A DNA stretch of 64,000 bases from assembly GCF_900215335.1 (NCBI RefSeq), contig NZ_OCMT01000003.1, positions 310,001 through 374,000 of the forward strand, in the 5' to 3' direction. Of this stretch, positions 35,957 to 44,743 are shown piece after piece. How positions within the stretch are numbered: the stretch's first letter is position 1; each line of letters opens with the position of its first letter. Position numbers and translations under genes: made by a program. This DNA is from Pedobacter xixiisoli (GTDB lineage Bacteria > Bacteroidota > Bacteroidia > Sphingobacteriales > Sphingobacteriaceae). Under the pieces are notes generated by a model. The model saw nothing but the letters and a program-made list of their open reading frames with translations. It ran no database searches and was not told the origin of the DNA.

Positions 35957-37033
35957 CTAAATAGCGTAAAAATAATCGTAGTGTACTAATGGTTTTTGGT
36001 TCTTCTGTCCGATGCGCTCCTTGGCTTTGTCGGAGCCGTATTTTGCAATGCCTAAACCAACGAGTTTTTCATCTTCGTCTAAAATTTTAATAATGTCTCC
36101 TTTCAGAAAATCAGCTTTGATAGCAATAATGCCAACAGGTAAAAGGCTAGTGGCTTTGCCTGAAGTAAGTACCAGTTTTGCGCCATTGTTTAATTGAACG
36201 ATACCAGTTGCTGCGGTTTCTGCATGTGCAATCCATTTCTTCTGCCCCGATTTAATTTTATCGGCAATGAAGTGCGTATGTACTACTTTATTCGCTAACA
36301 GATCAGTGAGTATACTATCGGTTTTACCATTGGTGATATGTACATTGATACCCAGTTTCGCCGTTTTTTGTGCAATGGTAGATTTTGTAATCATGCCCCC
36401 TCTGCCAAATTGAGATTTACCAGTACTCACAAAATTGCTCAAATCGGTTAATGCTCCAGTTACTTTTTCAATTACTTTGGAAGTTTCCAGTTTGGGGTCG
36501 CCATCGTAAATACCGTTTACGTTAGAGAGGATAAATAGCGCATCTGCATTCATCATCGATGCAATTAACCCAGCTAATTCATCATTATCGGTAAACATGA
36601 GTTCGGTAACCGAAACCACATCATTCTCATTTACTACTGGAATAACGTCATTCTGAAGCATAATTTGCATACAGTTTTTCATATTTAAGTAGTGCACACG
36701 GTCTCTAAAATCTTCTTTAGTGACCAATACTTGCGCACATTGAATTTGATGTTTGTCGAAATAACCTGCGTAAGTATTAATCAGTTTCACTTGACCAATA
36801 GCAGCCAATAATTGACGTGTAGCCACAGCATCTTGCTTTTCGGAAACTTTAATTAAGCTGCGTCCAGAAGCAACGGCTCCAGATGAAACTAAAATAACCT
36901 CAATGCCTTTCTGTTTGATTGCTGCCAGCTGATTAACCAAATGCTCAATCCGCTGATTGTCTGGTAAACCGTTAGCTTGTGTAATTACGTTAGAACCTAT
37001 CTTAACAACTATTTTTTTATACTGTAGTGCCAT
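35957..37033 (-). CDS. proB: Glutamate 5-kinase
   Basis: 358 residues: an amino acid kinase domain (YKKIVVKIGSNVIT, VSSGAVASGR, VPVVNENDVV-like VIPVVNENDVVSV, GTGGMxTK equivalent GRGGMITKSTIAQKTAKLGI). A C-terminal PUA domain of about 80 residues follows (KKWIAHAETAATGIVQLNNGA). It phosphorylates glutamate in the first, feedback-inhibited step of proline synthesis. The proB-proA order and common strand indicate an operon. Confidence 0.96.
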   Translation of the reverse strand: MALQYKKIVVKIGSNVITQANGLPDNQRIEHLVNQLAAIKQKGIEVILVSSGAVASGRSLIKVSEKQDAVATRQLLAAIGQVKLINTYAGYFDKHQIQCAQVLVTKEDFRDRVHYLNMKNCMQIMLQNDVIPVVNENDVVSVTELMFTDNDELAGLIASMMNADALFILSNVNGIYDGDPKLETSKVIEKVTGALTDLSNFVSTGKSQFGRGGMITKSTIAQKTAKLGINVHITNGKTDSILTDLLANKVVHTHFIADKIKSGQKKWIAHAETAATGIVQLNNGAKLVLTSGKATSLLPVGIIAIKADFLKGDIIKILDEDEKLVGLGIAKYGSDKAKERIGQKNQKPLVHYDYFYAI

Positions 37034-37140
37034 TTTTTCGTTTGGAAATGCTAATCTACCAAATAAGTAGTGTTTTTCATAAAAATGGTTGGTTAGTTGT
37101 TTGGGTTTTTGGAATAGGGAATGTTAAGTTGACGCTATCC

Positions 37141-37202
37141 TGTGTCACGCTGAGCCTGTCGAAGCGTTCTTCCACAGAGATCCTTCGACAAGCTCAGGAT
37201 GA
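37141..37202. repeat. CTGTCGAAG-type dispersed hairpin repeat
   Basis: 22-base arms at 37141-37162 and 37181-37202 (TGTCACGCTGAGCCTGTCGA... and ...TTCGACAAGCTCAGGATGACA) around an 18-base centre. Downstream, ACAGCGGGACTA (37229-37240) echoes another dispersed motif. The 384-bp gap 37034-37417 has no supported gene apart from this and the padR control region. Confidence 0.85.
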
Positions 37203-37371
37203 CAAATAGTACAAAAGATTGCAACAACAGCGGGACTAAATTAACACAAGAACTACTGTGTTTGCTTTTCAAAAAATCAAAATTTACGTCTTTTCTAATT
37301 TCAGTAAAATTTAACTTAAAATTAAATTAATTGATTATCAGTGGTTTAAAAAATAATTCATTATTTTTATA

Positions 37372-37392
37372 GTACTATGTATTGCATAGTAC
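37372..37392. promoter_or_regulatory. Probable PadR operator
   Basis: GTACTATG (37372-37379) and CATAGTAC (37385-37392) are perfect inverted arms with a five-base spacer, placed 13 bp before the -7 box. PadR proteins commonly autoregulate through such ATGTAC-like dyads. Confidence 0.65.
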
Positions 37393-37405
37393 ATTATTAA
37401 ACATA

Positions 37406-37413
37406 TATCTTTG
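37406..37413 (+). promoter_or_regulatory. -7 box of padR-like gene, nearly leaderless
   Basis: TATCTTTG fits TAnnTTTG and ends only four bases before ATG 37418. Confidence 0.6.
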
Positions 37414-37417
37414 CATT

Positions 37418-37768
37418 ATGATAGCAGAGAATACGCAAACCCAAATGCGCAAGGGCATACTAGAATATTGTGTGCTTTTAATCATCTCCCGTGGAGAGAT
37501 TTACGCGTCTGATATAATCGCTGAATTAAAGCGAGCAAAACTACTGGTAGTAGAGGGTACTTTATATCCGCTGCTTACCCGTTTAAAGAATAATGGATTG
37601 TTGAGTTACAACTGGGTAGAATCTACCTCGGGACCGCCACGTAAATATTATGTGTTGACACCGGAAGGTCGCCAGATTTTATCACAACTAGATACCACTT
37701 GGAGTGAATTGGTTTACGCCATCACTACCGCGCAACAAGGAGCAAACCAAACAACAGAAGAAAAATAA
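37418..37768 (+). CDS. PadR-family transcriptional regulator
   Basis: 116 residues of winged helix: ENTQTQMRKGILEYCVLLIISRGEIYASDIIAELKRAKLLVVEGTLYPLLTRLKNNGLLSYNW, then ESTSGPPRKYYVLTPEGRQIL. The extension before MRKG is conserved in the family, which supports ATG 37418 rather than 37445. It is followed 38 bp later by a PspC-domain gene, a common pairing in Bacteroidota, so it likely represses that operon through the dyad at 37372-37392. Signal sensed unknown, probably envelope stress. Confidence 0.93.
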   Translation: MIAENTQTQMRKGILEYCVLLIISRGEIYASDIIAELKRAKLLVVEGTLYPLLTRLKNNGLLSYNWVESTSGPPRKYYVLTPEGRQILSQLDTTWSELVYAITTAQQGANQTTEEK

Positions 37769-37806
37769 ATTAACGCAGTGGCTTAGCTACTGAAAAAAAT
37801 ACTGAC

Positions 37807-39423
37807 ATGAATAAGACGATTATCATTAATATAGGCAATTCTATTATCCACATTGAGGAGGAGGCTTACGAAATACTAATGGCATACCTTAACGAGATTA
37901 AACAACATTTCGCTAAAAATGCCGATGATTTCGAGATTGTAAAAGATATTGAAAACCGTATTGCCGAAATGTTTGCGGAGATTTTGCAAAAAGGGCAAAA
38001 ACAAGTAATTGATGTTGCCGATGTACAGGGCGTAATTGCTCAAATGGGTAGCGTTGAGGATTTTGTTGACGATGAGGAGGAAGTAAGTTCGCAAAACTTT
38101 TATGCCAATTATAACGGCATTAAGAAGTTGTATCGCGATACCGATGATGGTGTAATTGCAGGTGTGTGTGCTGGTTTGGGTCACTACCTAAATGTAGAAG
38201 CACGTTGGTTACGCTTGGCATTTTTCTTACTTACTTTATTGGCTGGAACAAGTATTTTGGTTTACCTGATTTTGTGGGTTGCGATTCCAAGAGCTGCCAC
38301 ACGTTCTGAACGAATGGAAATGAAAGGCGAAGCAACCAATTTGTACGGTTACAAAAAAAGCTTTGAAGATGAGCTTGCAGCATTTAAAGCTAACATGAAA
38401 TCGGCTAACGACCACTTAGCGCCTGCAATGAAAAAATCTGGTAATTTTATTGCCGAAACTTTGAAAATGTTTGGTCGTTTTATTAGGTCGGTATTTAGAG
38501 TTTTTGGAAAGACTATTGCCATTGCTTTTATTGTATTTGGTTTCGGAACAATGATTTTCTTAATCGTTTTTCTTGGTATGTTAGTTGGTTTCTGGGACGA
38601 AAGCACTTACCAAACTTTCCCTTTAAATGTAATCAATACGCCGTTTAGGGATGGTTTAATCTTTCACGCATTTCTTGCCTTTTTTATACCTGTTTTGGCA
38701 CTAGTACTTTATGCTCTTAAAGTAATTAACAATAGAATTGAAATTAGTAAATATGTTTGGTTCGGTTTGCTGATTGTTTGGATGGTTGGTGTTGGCACAT
38801 CTGGTTATTACACCGCAAAAATTTTAGCAGAGTTTAAGGAAGAAGCACAATTAGTGCAAAAAACTGAGTTGAAAAAAATGCCTCTCTACGTTATTGATGT
38901 CGATAAAAGCATGGTTTTTAACAGACAGGATAGTATCAACTACCACCTAGAAGAAATGAATATTGGCAATAAGGTAATTGTAGATAATTATAATGATGGT
39001 CCTTTCGGTAATCCTAGAAATGTAAGTTTTGAGATAGAGAAAAGTCTAGATGATAAAGCCTCAATTACTACCACTTTTGGTTCGCAAGGTAAAGATTTTC
39101 AAACAGCTTTAAAAAATGTACAAAATATTGACTACAAGTTTGTACAAAGAGACTCCGCTTTGGTGTTTAGTCCGAGCATTAAATTTAAGCAGCATGGTGC
39201 TTGGCGAGGTCAAAGTGTGCATGTTGCTTTAAAAATACCCGTTGGCGCTCGTGTACTGATTAATGAAAACGCGAACAGATATTGGAGCTTTTATCAATAT
39301 TACGATTGCCGAATAGATAGAAGGTCTGAAGATAACCCTTACCGCGAATCTATCATGACCGAGGAAGGTTTGAAATGTATGTACGATTTAGAAAATCCAG
39401 AAGAAGATAAAAGTAGTCAGTAA
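37807..39423 (+). CDS. PspC-domain membrane protein
   Basis: 538 residues. The first ~100 residues form a soluble region rich in Glu (IHIEEEAYEILMAYL). The PspC domain starts near 105 (KKLYRDTDDGVIAGVCAGLGHYLNV) and ends in a membrane helix (LVYLILWVAIPRA). Two to three more membrane segments follow (~230-320), then a C-terminal extracytoplasmic domain of ~200 residues. PspC proteins take part in envelope-stress sensing. Co-transcribed with the PadR regulator. Stop at 39421-39423. Confidence 0.9.
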   Translation: MNKTIIINIGNSIIHIEEEAYEILMAYLNEIKQHFAKNADDFEIVKDIENRIAEMFAEILQKGQKQVIDVADVQGVIAQMGSVEDFVDDEEEVSSQNFYANYNGIKKLYRDTDDGVIAGVCAGLGHYLNVEARWLRLAFFLLTLLAGTSILVYLILWVAIPRAATRSERMEMKGEATNLYGYKKSFEDELAAFKANMKSANDHLAPAMKKSGNFIAETLKMFGRFIRSVFRVFGKTIAIAFIVFGFGTMIFLIVFLGMLVGFWDESTYQTFPLNVINTPFRDGLIFHAFLAFFIPVLALVLYALKVINNRIEISKYVWFGLLIVWMVGVGTSGYYTAKILAEFKEEAQLVQKTELKKMPLYVIDVDKSMVFNRQDSINYHLEEMNIGNKVIVDNYNDGPFGNPRNVSFEIEKSLDDKASITTTFGSQGKDFQTALKNVQNIDYKFVQRDSALVFSPSIKFKQHGAWRGQSVHVALKIPVGARVLINENANRYWSFYQYYDCRIDRRSEDNPYRESIMTEEGLKCMYDLENPEEDKSSQ

Positions 39424-39620
39424 TTAGTGGTCAGGTATCAGTCATTGTTTGATAGGCTGATACCTGATTAAGATCCAAATACATTTAATATAAATTTTAA
39501 ACCTCAGCAATGAGGATGGTTATTGTATTGTCTAAAAATTAGGTGTCAGTAGAAAGGTTTCAGTAGTCAGTTACGGGTTAATTACCTAAACTGATCCCTG
39601 ACGACTGATCCCTATCAACT
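39424..39620. repeat. CAGGTATCAG repeats, including a perfect hairpin
   Basis: TCAGGTATCAG (39431-39441) and CTGATACCTGA (39457-39467) form an 11-bp perfect stem just after the PspC stop and could end transcription. Related CAG/CTG words (ATTAGGTGTCAG, ACTGATCCCTGACGACTGAT) follow to about 39615. Confidence 0.65.
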
Positions 39621-39629
39621 TTAAAAAAC

Positions 39630-42080
39630 ATGAAAAAAATATTACTACTAATGACATGCCTTTTGGCGTGGGGGACTTCCTTTGCCCAGAAAAAAGGAAA
39701 TATCAGCGGAAAAATACTTGCTGAAAATAATGAAGCTTTGCCTTATAGCTTGGTTAAATTGATCAATTTAACAGATACTTCAAATATCAAAGAAGTTTCT
39801 GCGAATCTGGATGGTGTCTATCGGTTTCAGAATGTGGCGGAAGGCCAATATCAAATCAGAGTGAAAATGGTTGGCTATCAAAACTATGCTTCGGCTAAAA
39901 TCACATTTAATGGAAGCGATTTACAAGTTCCATCTGTAAAAATGCAGACTATTAGTAAACAATTAAGTGAAGTAAGCGTGGTTGGTCAAAAACCGTTTGT
40001 AGAGCGCAAGGCAGATAAAACAGTGTTGAATGTTGAAAGTAACGTAACTGCGGCGGGCAATAGTGTTTTGGAACTGTTGGAGAAAGCACCAGGCGTAACC
40101 ATCGACAGGCAAACTGAGCAAATCAAACTGAATAATAAAGCGGGCATCACCATTATGGTGGATGGAAAAACGAACTTCCTCTCTGGCGCAGATATTACCA
40201 CTTTGTTGAGTAACATGACCAGTGACCAAGTAGCAACCATCGAGTTGATTACCAATCCATCTTCAAAATATGATGCCGCCGGAAATGCAGGTATCATCAA
40301 TATCAAATTAAAGAGAAACAAAAACTTTGGGACTAATGGTAGCATTGCCGCCAATACGGGTAGAGGAACCGTTAAAAATGGACCAACCGATTTGTACCGT
40401 CATAGCGCCAACCTCAATTTAAACCACAGGATTGAGGACTGGAATATTTTCGGAAACGCAACTTATAATACACGCACCAATTTTAATCAAACTTTGTTGA
40501 ACAGAAATGCCATTACTACAGGTATGCAAACTACGTTCGCTCAAGATTTTAATCGTAGACAAAAGGGCTCTGGTTACTCGGGTAAAATTGGTGCAGATTA
40601 CTATGCCTCTAAGAAAACGGTAATTGGTGTAATGGTTGATGTGGTGACCAACGACAATAATTTAGTAGGTTTTAGTACAGCCAACATTAATGAGTATCAG
40701 CAAAATACACAGACGTTAAGTTATATCCGCCAAAACAGCGGTAACCAAGCCAAGTTTAATAGCATTACTTCAAACTTTAATATTAAACATGATTTAGCAA
40801 AAGCCGATGCCAATATCACTTTCGATGTAGATTATGCTGGTTACGGTATGGATAGGAATGACAGTTTTGATGCACTTTATTTAGATGCATCGCAAGTGCA
40901 AACTAATAGCTCTAATTTGCGAAATATTGTGGATGCAAAAATTGATGTATTAGCTGCGAAGACAGATTTTACTTGGCCATTCTCTAAAACTTTAAAATTC
41001 GAATCTGGCTTAAAAAGTAGCATCGTAACTACGAATAACGATTTCATTTCCGAGCAATTGACTAACGGCCAGTGGTCTGATGTGTTGGGTAGGTCTAACT
41101 TATTTGTCTACAAAGAGAATATCAACGCCGCTTATGCAAATTTATCCCAAAATTGGAAAAAATGGCAAGTGCAATTGGGCTTGCGGGCAGAACACACGCA
41201 TAGCAAAGGAGAATCTGTTACGGCAAATAAAGTGGTAGATAGAGATTATATCTCGTTATTTCCGTCCGTATTTATCAAGCAAGAGCTGAATAAAAACCAT
41301 AGCTTAAATTATTCTTACAGCAGAAGGGTAGACAGACCGAATTATCAACAACTAAATCCGTTTGTGCAATATCTGGATCCATATACCATTGATAGCGGGA
41401 ACCCGTACTTAAACGCACAATTTACCGATAATTTTGAAGTAGGCTATAGTTTCAAAGAAATCTCGTTGTCGCTTAATTACGCTAATGTAAAGGGAATGAT
41501 TACGCAGGTGAGCAGACAGAATGATGCTACTCGTCAAATAGAAGTACAACGCCAAAATTTTGGTCAGGCAGATTTGTACAACGCCAATTTATATGTGCCA
41601 ATTAAAGTAACCAAGGCATGGAGTATGCAGAATAATTTCTCCACCGCTTATCAGGATTATAGAGATGCTACGTTGGTTGGGGCAGCTTATCAACGGTCTA
41701 AAGTGTCTTTCAATTTCAATACTTCGCAGTCTATTGCTTTCACCAAAACCTTTAGAGCGGAAGTTAGCTTTTGGTACGACTCGCCAGGAATACGCGGGGT
41801 AGAAGAAACTACTATTGCTCAATATGCACTTAACTTAGGCTTACAAAAAACACTAATGCAAAACAAGTTGAAGCTACGTTTAAGTGTAGACGATATTTTA
41901 GCGACTAACTATTGGGAAGGACAAATGAAATATCAGAATGTAGATATGTACATCACAAACTATTACAACAGTCGCAGGGCATCGTTTAGTGTGAACTACA
42001 GTTTTGGTAACCAACAGGTGAAATCCGTAAGGAATAGAAAAACTGCGCTAGACGATATTAGAGGTAGAACTGGTGGGTAG
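39630..42080 (+). CDS. Outer-membrane beta-barrel family protein with carboxypeptidase-like domain (TonB-receptor-like)
   Basis: 816 residues with a signal peptide (LLAWGTSFAQ). A CarboxypepD_reg-like Ig domain (~23-105, GKILAENNEALPYSLVKLINL) leads to a plug-like domain (~115-220, VLELLEKAPGVTIDRQTEQIKLNNKAGITIMVDGK). A large barrel ends near SFSVNYSFGN; the true C-terminus is charged. This matches the OMP_b-brl_3 family of Bacteroidota, related to TonB-dependent receptors but without a clear TonB box. Possible envelope transport or remodelling role. It may belong to the PadR/PspC transcript, though repeats intervene. Confidence 0.88.
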   Translation: MKKILLLMTCLLAWGTSFAQKKGNISGKILAENNEALPYSLVKLINLTDTSNIKEVSANLDGVYRFQNVAEGQYQIRVKMVGYQNYASAKITFNGSDLQVPSVKMQTISKQLSEVSVVGQKPFVERKADKTVLNVESNVTAAGNSVLELLEKAPGVTIDRQTEQIKLNNKAGITIMVDGKTNFLSGADITTLLSNMTSDQVATIELITNPSSKYDAAGNAGIINIKLKRNKNFGTNGSIAANTGRGTVKNGPTDLYRHSANLNLNHRIEDWNIFGNATYNTRTNFNQTLLNRNAITTGMQTTFAQDFNRRQKGSGYSGKIGADYYASKKTVIGVMVDVVTNDNNLVGFSTANINEYQQNTQTLSYIRQNSGNQAKFNSITSNFNIKHDLAKADANITFDVDYAGYGMDRNDSFDALYLDASQVQTNSSNLRNIVDAKIDVLAAKTDFTWPFSKTLKFESGLKSSIVTTNNDFISEQLTNGQWSDVLGRSNLFVYKENINAAYANLSQNWKKWQVQLGLRAEHTHSKGESVTANKVVDRDYISLFPSVFIKQELNKNHSLNYSYSRRVDRPNYQQLNPFVQYLDPYTIDSGNPYLNAQFTDNFEVGYSFKEISLSLNYANVKGMITQVSRQNDATRQIEVQRQNFGQADLYNANLYVPIKVTKAWSMQNNFSTAYQDYRDATLVGAAYQRSKVSFNFNTSQSIAFTKTFRAEVSFWYDSPGIRGVEETTIAQYALNLGLQKTLMQNKLKLRLSVDDILATNYWEGQMKYQNVDMYITNYYNSRRASFSVNYSFGNQQVKSVRNRKTALDDIRGRTGG

Positions 42081-42452
42081 AATCAAGAGTCGCTTGTAGT
42101 CAAGGATGATTAGAAATGAGTTTTAAAATGAAACTCCCTTTTTGCACAAGATAGTTTGTTGCTGAACACAGAGATTGGCAGGTAAAGAAGTTAAATTAGT
42201 TAATGGAGCAATCTTTTACTTGAGGTACAACACTAGAAAAATGCAGATAGAAATGTTACTAGATAAAAATAATTTAAACGGTCGTCAGTTTTTCGATGAA
42301 ATGACAAATGAGTGCCTTGAATAGCGACTTTTTTAATCTGTTAAACATAAGTTTTAATCGATAATTTAATAAAACTGGAACTAGCAATATCCTTACAATT
42401 GGGTATTGCGCTCTAAGTTAATTACTTGGAATTTTATCGAAATTAATTTATA
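42081..42452. other. Intergenic region (372 bp)
   Basis: Contains a weak hairpin (GAGTTT 42118-42123 with AAACTC 42131-42136, then T-rich) that may end the preceding gene. A 27-codon ATG frame (42241-42324) has no supporting signal. No gene is supported. Confidence 0.4.
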
Positions 42453-44192
42453 ATGATAATGGAAAGGAAATTTGTAAAGTTTAGTCTGCTGCTTTTGATC
42501 GTAGCATTTGTTGTGAGTTGTAAGAAAAATAAGGATGAGATTAGTGGCGAAAAAGACAAAGAGCATGTGTCGATAAAACTAGAAGCTAATGCAGAAGGAT
42601 TTAAACCTTTAGCATTGGTACAGGTGAAACTAACCGATATTTTGGTAGATAAGTTTGATACTAATGGCACTTTGTTGGATAAATCAGTAAAGATAGCGGT
42701 TATAAATAATACTGCCAATTTCTTAGTTCCAGAAGTACAAGCAGGAAGCTACGATTTAAATTTCACTGTGAAAGATCAAAAATATGTACTGAATCTAAAA
42801 GTGATAGCATCGGGAAGTGTTTCTGAAGCAACTGTTTATGCAGATCAGATAGCTAGTGGAGTAGAGAAATCTATAACCGAGCTAAAAGCCCAATCAAATA
42901 ACGACCAATTGCCTGCTACTGTAAAAGCTAGTGCATTGGCAGATGCTGAAAAATATAAAGCCCTTTTTGAAGAATATGGCAACGAATATAACCAGCTCAA
43001 TGCTGCTGAAAAAATGGTGTTTGCTAAAGTTATTGCAGCAAATATGGATTGGATTCAGGAAATTAAGTCTTCATTAGCGAGTATTAATAAAAGTGCTCAA
43101 GGGTTGAAATCTAGTCGATCTGTTAGTAATACTGGTGTACAAGATTACGAGCAACAGCAAAGTGACCTTATTGAACAGTGGCTTCGATCTACTTACTCCC
43201 TAACCAGAAACATCGCTAAGTTAACTGCTGTCATTCTTGTTATGCCAGTTACTGGTGCCATTCCGCTGATCGGCACAATTGGTACAGGTGTAGCATTAGC
43301 CTACATGGCTACAGCTGTATTATCGTCTTTAAGTCAAAACCTAGCTATATTGGGTCAACTTATGGAGGTAACCTTCGCTCCCTACCAAAATTTAACATTT
43401 GGAGATTTTTCTACTGAGGTATACAATAATGCACAAGCTAAAGTGTACACAGCCAGCGCCAGCTTTAGAAAATTAATGACTAACGACGAAACTAACGCTG
43501 AACTTGGAGCCACACTAAAAGGTTTATTAAGTACTTACAATGCTTTCAAGACTGAAATAGGTGATTTGTTAAATAAATTACCGGCTAAATTTAAACCTAA
43601 CATTTCAATTGCAGGTTTGAAATCTAGCATTCAGTCGGCGGTTAGAGGTATCCACAACAAGTATATTAGCGTAACTAATATTAGCAATTCAAGGGTTCAA
43701 TTAGCTGTTGATAAACAAGCTGATGGTACGGTTAAGTTAACGGCAAGTACTACGGCTACTACAGATCAAACGTTCACTTATGACATCAGCTATGCAAATA
43801 CCTCCGTTAGTAGCAATAGCATGAAAAAGACAATTACCGCAACAGTTAAGGCGGAAGTAGATTCTACACAAATTTATGTAAATGCTGTGGTTGGGAATTG
43901 GCGGGTTACCAATGTGGATACTGCAACACCCTATACTTACGACTTGGTAATTAACGCTGGAGGAACAGGTTACTACACTGCTGGTACTAGTAAATACGCG
44001 ATTACTTGGAGTATTATCAAAAGAGAGAAGAAGTACTATTTGTTTGAATCTGGTTTTTGGCATCCTGGTTTCAATCAGTTTAGGGTTTATGGTAAAGGAT
44101 TTTCAGATGAAGGCTTAACTTACCCAGTGACAGGATTTAAACATTACTCTGGAGGAAATTCTATTGTTTCTCTAGTATACCAAAAAAATTAG
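42453..44192 (+). CDS. Large lipoprotein of unknown function with central hydrophobic hairpin
   Basis: 579 residues. Lipoprotein signal with Cys23 (VAFVVSCKK), then a beta-rich domain (~35-130), a long helical region (~140-390) and a C-terminal beta domain (~400-579, AVVGNWRVTNVDTATPYTYDL). Within the helical part, residues ~256-292 (ILVMPVTGAIPLIGTIGTG, ALAYMATAVLSSL) are strongly hydrophobic and Gly/Pro-rich at the turn, as in the membrane hairpin of some alpha-pore-forming toxins. I do not recognise a family. ATG 42459 is an alternative start. It is monocistronic, followed by a good terminator. Confidence 0.8.
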   Translation: MIMERKFVKFSLLLLIVAFVVSCKKNKDEISGEKDKEHVSIKLEANAEGFKPLALVQVKLTDILVDKFDTNGTLLDKSVKIAVINNTANFLVPEVQAGSYDLNFTVKDQKYVLNLKVIASGSVSEATVYADQIASGVEKSITELKAQSNNDQLPATVKASALADAEKYKALFEEYGNEYNQLNAAEKMVFAKVIAANMDWIQEIKSSLASINKSAQGLKSSRSVSNTGVQDYEQQQSDLIEQWLRSTYSLTRNIAKLTAVILVMPVTGAIPLIGTIGTGVALAYMATAVLSSLSQNLAILGQLMEVTFAPYQNLTFGDFSTEVYNNAQAKVYTASASFRKLMTNDETNAELGATLKGLLSTYNAFKTEIGDLLNKLPAKFKPNISIAGLKSSIQSAVRGIHNKYISVTNISNSRVQLAVDKQADGTVKLTASTTATTDQTFTYDISYANTSVSSNSMKKTITATVKAEVDSTQIYVNAVVGNWRVTNVDTATPYTYDLVINAGGTGYYTAGTSKYAITWSIIKREKKYYLFESGFWHPGFNQFRVYGKGFSDEGLTYPVTGFKHYSGGNSIVSLVYQKN

Positions 44193-44265
44193 GTGTAATT
44201 TTTCTGGTATACTTTATGCCTATCGGTTCTGACAACTGAGTAATTTAAGAGACATAAATAAAAAT

Positions 44266-44296
44266 AAAAGACTACTAATTTGGTAGTCTTTTATTT
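44266..44296 (+). terminator. Terminator after the large lipoprotein gene
   Basis: AAAAGACTAC (44266-44275) and GTAGTCTTTT (44283-44292), loop TAATTTG, then T-rich DNA. Confidence 0.8.
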
Positions 44297-44302
44297 TTTA
44301 TA

Positions 44303-44310
44303 TACATTTG
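44303..44310 (+). promoter_or_regulatory. Candidate -7 box
   Basis: TACATTTG fits TAnnTTTG and lies directly after a terminator, 49 bp before a small ATG frame and about 220 bp before the tRNA-like sequence. Confidence 0.45.
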
Positions 44311-44358
44311 TTCCAGTTCAGCAATTAACAAAAGTGTTTAACCATTAATTATTTTGAT

Positions 44359-44520
44359 ATGTCAATCTATTTAGAATTTCCTCTGATAGCAGAATATCCT
44401 ATATATGGTAGTCCGTTTAAAAATGATGAACAGCAATTTTTCTCAGAGGAAGAGAGCCTTAGAGAAGTGAAAGAGGAAAATGAAATATTGCAAGATTTTC
44501 TGTTGCTAAAAACAGTTTAA
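44359..44520 (+). CDS. Possible small acidic protein, 53 residues
   Basis: An ATG frame with a promoter-like box upstream. The peptide starts MSIYLEFPLIAEYPIYG and has an acidic helical second half (EEESLREVKEENEILQDFLLL). No Shine-Dalgarno site and no family is recognised. It occupies otherwise empty DNA between a terminator and the tRNA-like sequence. It may be a real small protein or chance. Confidence 0.3.
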   Translation: MSIYLEFPLIAEYPIYGSPFKNDEQQFFSEEESLREVKEENEILQDFLLLKTV

Positions 44521-44528
44521 AAACATTT

Positions 44529-44665
44529 GGCCAGTTGACCGATTGGGAGGTGGAAGTTTTATATATAAATGTTATAAAGGTCATATAGAATAGCGATGCT
44601 ATGTTATCTTTAGAAACAACGCTATTTCATAAACTTCTGATGATGGTTCGAATCCATTGCTAGGC
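44529..44665 (+). ncRNA. tRNA-like sequence with a 68-base insertion in the anticodon arm
   Basis: Parts line up with tRNA elements. GGCCAGT (44529-44535) can serve as the 5' acceptor. TG precedes a D-arm, ACC-GATTGGGA-GGT (44538-44551). GAAGT (44553-44557) is the 5' anticodon stem, complementary to ACTTC (44633-44637). A T-arm GATGG-TTCGAAT-CCATT (44642-44658) precedes GCTAGGC. Between GAAGT and the loop TTCATAA (44626-44632; anticodon CAT in this register) lie 68 extra bases with their own hairpin (AATAGCG/CGCTATT). The acceptor stem has two mismatches. It may be a decayed tRNA or an interrupted one. Confidence 0.35.
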
Positions 44666-44693
44666 CGCTACGCTTATTAACTAACTAAACCTA

Positions 44694-44723
44694 AAGCCGA
44701 GGTGCATGCATGCATCTCGGTTT
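44694..44723. terminator. 15-bp hairpin between tRNA-like sequence and tRNA-Cys
   Basis: Self-complementary over 30 bases (AAGCCGAGGTGCATG pairs with the rest, two G-U pairs), centred on GCATGC and followed by TTTATTA. It looks like a processing or termination signal. Confidence 0.55.
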
Positions 44724-44743
44724 ATTAAGCATTATTAACACAT

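Noticed and set aside
44529..44665. tmRNA or selenocysteine tRNA
   Set aside because: Far too short for tmRNA, no tag-peptide frame; a TCA anticodon is possible only in a register that puts T at position 37 and breaks the acceptor stem.
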